A model generated the notes under the pieces. The model made no database searches. It was not told where the DNA came from and was given only the letters and a program-made list of their open reading frames with translations. Below are positions 32,849 through 36,455 of a DNA stretch of 36,455 nt, in pieces. The DNA is taken from the NCBI RefSeq assembly GCF_030326305.1, contig NZ_JACAKB010000030.1, positions 1 to 36,455 of the forward strand. Direction: 5' to 3'. This stretch comes from Myroides odoratimimus. Its GTDB lineage: Bacteria > Bacteroidota > Bacteroidia > Flavobacteriales > Flavobacteriaceae. Position 1 is the stretch's first letter, and each line of letters starts with the position of its first letter. The position numbers were made by a program, and so were the translations under genes.

Positions 32849-34021
32849 ATGAGTTCGAATAATAGATACGCACTACGCGGGGTTTCTGCTGAGAAAGAAG
32901 ACGTTCACAATGCAATTAAGAACATTGATAAGGGATTATTCCCAAAGGCATTTTGTAAGATTATACCAGATCATTTAACAGGAGATGAAGATTACTGTTT
33001 AATTATGCATGCTGATGGAGCGGGGACAAAGTCTTCTTTGGCTTATATGTACTGGAAAGAAACAGGAGATATTTCTGTATGGAAAGGAATTGCTCAAGAT
33101 GCATTAATCATGAATATTGATGATTTATTATGTGTAGGAGCGACAGATAATATTATGCTTTCTAGCACTATAGGGCGTAATAAAAATCTAGTTCCAGGAG
33201 AAGTTATTTCTGCTATTATTAATGGAACAGAAGAATTAATTAATGAACTAAAATCTTTTGGAGTGACTATTCACTCTACAGGAGGAGAGACCGCTGATGT
33301 AGGGGATTTAGTTCGTACGATTATTGTTGATTCTACTGTGACTGCTCGTATGAAGAGAAGTGATGTTATTGATAATGCTAATATCCAAGCAGGGGATGTT
33401 ATCGTAGGTTTAGAATCATTTGGACAAGCTACTTATGAAAAAGGGTATAATGGAGGTATGGGAAGTAATGGATTAACATCAGCTAGACATGATGTTTTTG
33501 ACCATTCTTTAGCTGCAAAATATCCAGAGAGTTATGATTCATCGGTACCAGAAGAGTTAGTCTATTCAGGAAAAGTACATCTTACTGATGCTGTAGAAGG
33601 TTCTCCTATTGATGCAGGTAAGCTAGTGTTATCACCTACTCGTACCTACGCTCCGATTATTAAATCAATATTGAATAAATATAAATCAGATGATATTCAT
33701 GGAATGATTCACTGTAGTGGAGGAGCACAAACTAAGATTCTTCACTTCGTGGATAAATTACATATCATAAAAGATAATATGTTCCCTGTTCCACCGTTAT
33801 TTAAGCTAATTCAAGAGCAATCTAATACAGATTGGAGAGAGATGTACCAAGTGTTTAACTCAGGGCATCGTATGGAATTATATGTAAGACCAGAAGTAGC
33901 AGCTGATATTATTGCTATCTCGGAATCTTTTAATGTAAAAGCTCAGATAGTAGGAAGAGTAGAAGCATCAGAAGAGAAGCAATTGACAATCACTTCTGAA
34001 TACGGAACATTTAAGTACTAA
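32849..34021 (+). CDS. purM: AIR synthase (PurM), Bacteroidota long type
   Basis: A 390-residue protein of the PurM/AIR-synthase fold. The ATP and phosphate-binding regions are visible: MHADGAGTKSSLAY near residue 53, DALIMNIDDLLCVGATD near 92, and STGGETADVGDL near 141. Other conserved pieces are PTRTYAPIIKSIL and MIHCSGGAQTKILHF. It catalyses FGAM to AIR in purine synthesis. Classical PurM is about 345 residues; the longer form with extra insertions is usual in Bacteroidota. It is followed by ruvX 19 bases downstream. Confidence 0.85.
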   Translation: MSSNNRYALRGVSAEKEDVHNAIKNIDKGLFPKAFCKIIPDHLTGDEDYCLIMHADGAGTKSSLAYMYWKETGDISVWKGIAQDALIMNIDDLLCVGATDNIMLSSTIGRNKNLVPGEVISAIINGTEELINELKSFGVTIHSTGGETADVGDLVRTIIVDSTVTARMKRSDVIDNANIQAGDVIVGLESFGQATYEKGYNGGMGSNGLTSARHDVFDHSLAAKYPESYDSSVPEELVYSGKVHLTDAVEGSPIDAGKLVLSPTRTYAPIIKSILNKYKSDDIHGMIHCSGGAQTKILHFVDKLHIIKDNMFPVPPLFKLIQEQSNTDWREMYQVFNSGHRMELYVRPEVAADIIAISESFNVKAQIVGRVEASEEKQLTITSEYGTFKY

Positions 34022-34040
34022 AAAAAACATACAATATAAA

Positions 34041-34448
34041 ATGGCAAGATTGCTTTCTATCGATTTCGGTAAAAAACGTACAGGTATAGCTGTAAGTGAT
34101 GAATTACAAATTATAGCTTCAGGATTAACGACAGTTGATACAGAGCAATTATTGCCATTTCTAAAAGATTATTTTTCTAAAGAGAAAGTAGAGAAGGTTA
34201 TTATTGGAGAACCAAAACGATTAAATAATGAGCCTTCTGAAGTAGTCCCTTTGTTAAATAGCTTTATTGAGAAGTTTAAATCGTTATTCCCAACTATGAT
34301 TGTGGAGAGAATTGACGAGAGATTTACGTCTAAGATGGCTTTTCAAACAATGATTGATAGTGGACTCAAGAAAAAACAAAGACAGAATAAAGCGCTGATA
34401 GATGAAATAGCAGCAACTATTATTCTTCAAGATTATATGAGAAAATAA
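34041..34448 (+). CDS. ruvX: RuvX/YqgF Holliday-junction resolvase-like protein
   Basis: A 135-residue RNase-H-fold protein. Hallmarks are LSIDFGKKRTGIAVSD at the N-terminus, VIIGEPKRLNNEPSE, and VERIDERFTSKMA with the C-terminal acidic residue in LIDEIAATIILQDY. Family members resolve junctions or process pre-16S rRNA. It is probably co-transcribed with purM. Confidence 0.93.
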   Translation: MARLLSIDFGKKRTGIAVSDELQIIASGLTTVDTEQLLPFLKDYFSKEKVEKVIIGEPKRLNNEPSEVVPLLNSFIEKFKSLFPTMIVERIDERFTSKMAFQTMIDSGLKKKQRQNKALIDEIAATIILQDYMRK

Positions 34449-34463
34449 GTTAGTCATTTTTTA

Positions 34464-34505
34464 CTTTATTTAAGAAAAGTTGTTGGTTATTTCTCTTAAA
34501 TAAAG
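34464..34505. promoter_or_regulatory. 12-bp perfect inverted repeat overlapping the mqo promoter
   Basis: CTTTATTTAAGA (34464-34475) and TCTTAAATAAAG (34494-34505) with an 18-base spacer. The -33 TTG lies in the spacer and the -7 starts 2 bases after the right arm. It could be an operator for mqo control; as an RNA hairpin ending ruvX it lacks a T-tract. Confidence 0.5.
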
Positions 34506-34515
34506 AGTAATTTTG
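34483..34515 (+). promoter_or_regulatory. Promoter of the mqo gene
   Basis: TTG (34483-34485), 22 bases, TAATTTTG (34508-34515), 22 bases before the ATG. Confidence 0.6.
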
Positions 34516-34537
34516 CATATTAAATAAATCCGATATA

Positions 34538-36034
34538 ATGTCAAGTATACAAAAATCAGAGGCTGATGTTGTTTTGGTAGGGGCAGGTATTATGAGTGCT
34601 ACTCTTGGGGTCCTACTGAAAGAGCTGAAACCAAACTTAAAAATTGAGGTTATTGAGCGTCTCGACAGTGCGGCTGCCGAAAGTTCTGATGCAATGAATA
34701 ATGCCGGAACTGGACACTCTGCGTTTTGTGAATTAAATTATACGCCTGAAAAAGCAGACGGTACAATAGATGCTTCTAAGGCAATCAATATTGTAGAGCA
34801 ATTCGAAGTTTCTCGTCAATTTTGGTCTTATTTGGTAAATAAGGGAGTCCTTAAAAATCCAAGTAATTTTATCCATACTGTACCTCATATGAGCTTTGTA
34901 TGGGGAGAAGATAACGTGAACTATCTTAGAAAACGTTATAATGAACTTCAAAAATATCCATTATTTCAAGGAATGGAATTCTCTGATAATAAAGAGAAAA
35001 TAAAAGAATGGGCTCCATTGATTATGGAGAACAGAAAGGAAAGTGAAGTATGTGCTGCTACACATATGAATCTTGGAACGGATGTTAACTTCGGAGATCT
35101 TACTCGTCAATTATTTGACTATCTAAAGAATGAGGATGGAGTTAATATGACTTTTAACTGTGATGTAACAGATATTAAAAAAACTGGTTCTGATTGGACA
35201 GTGTCTGCAACTGATAGTAAAGGACAAAAGAAAGTAATCAAATCTAAGTTTGTATTTGTAGGAGCAGGAGGAGGAGCAATCCTTTTATTACAAAAAGCTG
35301 ATATAACTGAAAGTAAAGGTTATGGAGGTTTCCCTGTTGGAGGAGAATGGTTGGTATGCCGTAATCCTGAAGTAGTTAAAAAACACATGGCTAAGGTATA
35401 TGGAAAAGCATCTGTAGGTGCACCACCAATGTCTGTACCTCACTTAGATACTAGATTTATTGATGGTAAGCATTCATTACTTTTTGGTCCTTATGCTGGT
35501 TTCTCAACAAAATTCTTAAAGAAAGGATCATACTGGGACTTAATTAAGTCATTAGAACTTAATAATATTGGACCAATGTTAGGTGCTGGTCTTCGTAATA
35601 TGGATTTGACTAAGTATCTAATCGAGCAAGTATTACAGTCTTCAAAATCTCGTTATGCAGCATTGAGAGAATATTATCCAGATGCTAAAGAAGAAGATTG
35701 GAAACTTGAAAAAGCAGGACAACGTGTTCAGGTTATCAAAAAAGATAAAGATGGAAAAGGTATCTTACAGTTTGGAACGGAAGTCGTAAGTGCTGCAGAC
35801 GGATCTATAGCTGCATTATTAGGTGCTTCTCCTGGAGCATCAACTGCAACGCCAATTATGTTAAAGCTTTTATCTCAATGTTTTAAAGAAGAGTTTAAAT
35901 CTGCAGAATGGCAAAGTAAGTTTAAAGAAATGATTCCTACTTTTGGATTGAAATTAAATGAACATCCAGAATTGGTAGCTACAACTAGAGAAAATACTAG
36001 TAAGACTTTAAAAATATATCCACATAATAACTAA
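34538..36034 (+). CDS. mqo: Malate:quinone oxidoreductase
   Basis: A 498-residue FAD enzyme of the usual length that oxidises malate to oxaloacetate and passes electrons to quinone at the inner membrane. The N-terminal dinucleotide fold reads [20 protein letters not shown]. It is followed by the family signature [19 protein letters not shown] near residue 51, [45 protein letters not shown] and the C-terminal [14 protein letters not shown]. Single gene with its own promoter and terminator. Confidence 0.95.
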   Translation: MSSIQKSEADVVLVGAGIMSATLGVLLKELKPNLKIEVIERLDSAAAESSDAMNNAGTGHSAFCELNYTPEKADGTIDASKAINIVEQFEVSRQFWSYLVNKGVLKNPSNFIHTVPHMSFVWGEDNVNYLRKRYNELQKYPLFQGMEFSDNKEKIKEWAPLIMENRKESEVCAATHMNLGTDVNFGDLTRQLFDYLKNEDGVNMTFNCDVTDIKKTGSDWTVSATDSKGQKKVIKSKFVFVGAGGGAILLLQKADITESKGYGGFPVGGEWLVCRNPEVVKKHMAKVYGKASVGAPPMSVPHLDTRFIDGKHSLLFGPYAGFSTKFLKKGSYWDLIKSLELNNIGPMLGAGLRNMDLTKYLIEQVLQSSKSRYAALREYYPDAKEEDWKLEKAGQRVQVIKKDKDGKGILQFGTEVVSAADGSIAALLGASPGASTATPIMLKLLSQCFKEEFKSAEWQSKFKEMIPTFGLKLNEHPELVATTRENTSKTLKIYPHNN

Positions 36035-36039
36035 TGAGA

Positions 36040-36065
36040 AGCCTCCTAAATAGGAGGCTTTTTTA
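36040..36065 (+). terminator. Terminator of mqo
   Basis: A 9-bp stem AGCCTCCTA / TAGGAGGCT with a minimal loop (AA plus fraying) followed by T7. Confidence 0.9.
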
Positions 36066-36228
36066 TATAACGACTATTTATAATCCATATATTGAGAAAA
36101 GATCTCGTATAGAAATGTAAATAGTGTGTGTTGTGATGAATTTAACTATTATATTTACATACGCTTTTCTCTTGGTTAGATAATGACTTTTTAATTATAA
36201 ATATTTGATATACATTTTTTTACATAAT

Positions 36229-36384
36229 ATGTCTAAATCTCTTTATCTGATTTTTTCTTGTTGGATATTAGTGTTTTTTATGACTAACTGTGATGGTGTA
36301 AAGAAGAATGATCTATTACATAAGACTATAAAAGATTATCTAAATGTATATAATCCAAATGCTGTAGATTCGTTAATGTCGTGA
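36229..36384 (+). CDS. Small lipoprotein, possibly interrupted
   Basis: A 51-codon frame (MSKSLYLIFSCWILVFFMTN, then CDGVKKND) with a lipobox-like FFMTNC near residue 21 and a mixed polar tail. The frame stops at a TGA at 36382-36384 but stays open afterwards to the window edge (IQVINATVAILSNLSAKT...). The stop may be a nonsense mutation or the real end. No -7 element of good quality was found. Function unknown. Confidence 0.45.
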   Translation: MSKSLYLIFSCWILVFFMTNCDGVKKNDLLHKTIKDYLNVYNPNAVDSLMS

Positions 36385-36455
36385 ATTCAAGTTATAAATG
36401 CAACAGTTGCTATTTTGTCTAATTTATCTGCAAAAACTTCATTAGGCGATTTAAA

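Overview
This window looks like chromosome from a low-GC member of the Bacteroidota, most likely a flavobacterium; the gene repertoire would suit Myroides, but that is an impression, not a test. Supporting signs are promoters of the TTTG-N(19-22)-TAnnTTTG type, weak Shine-Dalgarno sequences, lipoproteins with CSSSDD/CSSDD-like export signals, a Bacteroidota-length PurM, and a kdp locus run by an NtrC-type regulator. I see no rRNA, tRNA, CRISPR array or intact insertion sequence.

Layout. (1) 1-4722: the 3' part of a TonB-dependent receptor gene cut by the window edge, then a DUF4374-like lipoprotein, an esterase with the GGSLGG nucleophile elbow and a YncE-like beta-propeller. They are tightly packed and end at a strong terminator, and are probably one siderophore/iron uptake operon. 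(2) 4830-15018: a potassium module. A sigma54-type response regulator is followed by tandem hairpins, a good -24/-12 promoter and kdpF-A-B-C, with extra tiny membrane ORFs around kdpF. Then come a porin, a stand-alone KdpD N-terminal sensor and a separate HAMP-PAS histidine kinase. (3) 15017-16353: an internally deleted metallophosphoesterase remnant, a rhomboid protease and a small exported protein. (4) 16865-19084: a SulP anion transporter plus beta-carbonic anhydrase, a probable bicarbonate supply pair. (5) 19083-20008: a type II toxin-antitoxin pair and an intergenic zone with 11-bp tandem repeats and perfect inverted repeats. (6) 20029-24231: six tightly packed genes (two acetyltransferases, an MccF-like S66 peptidase, a prolyl-tRNA-editing-like deacylase, a methyltransferase and a blasticidin-S-deaminase-like enzyme). 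Together they read like a detoxification or immunity operon against aminoacyl-nucleotide or nucleoside antibiotics. (7) 24421-31252: two paralogous lipoproteins, an unrecognised acidic protein, a coiled-coil membrane protein, a two-repeat lipoprotein and an unusually long sugar-type MFS transporter. (8) 31444-36065: core metabolism (cysteine desulfurase, PurM, RuvX, malate:quinone oxidoreductase). A small lipoprotein ORF lies at the right edge.

The two most interesting items are the six-gene detoxification cluster (20029-24174) and the kdp leader. In the leader a 41-aa hydrophobic ORF overlaps kdpF out of frame, a 27-aa hydrophobic ORF precedes kdpF, and a sigma54 promoter pairs with a regulator whose sigma54-contact loop is GSFTSA rather than GAFTGA. 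Functional statements are inferred from translated motifs and gene context; no database search was run.
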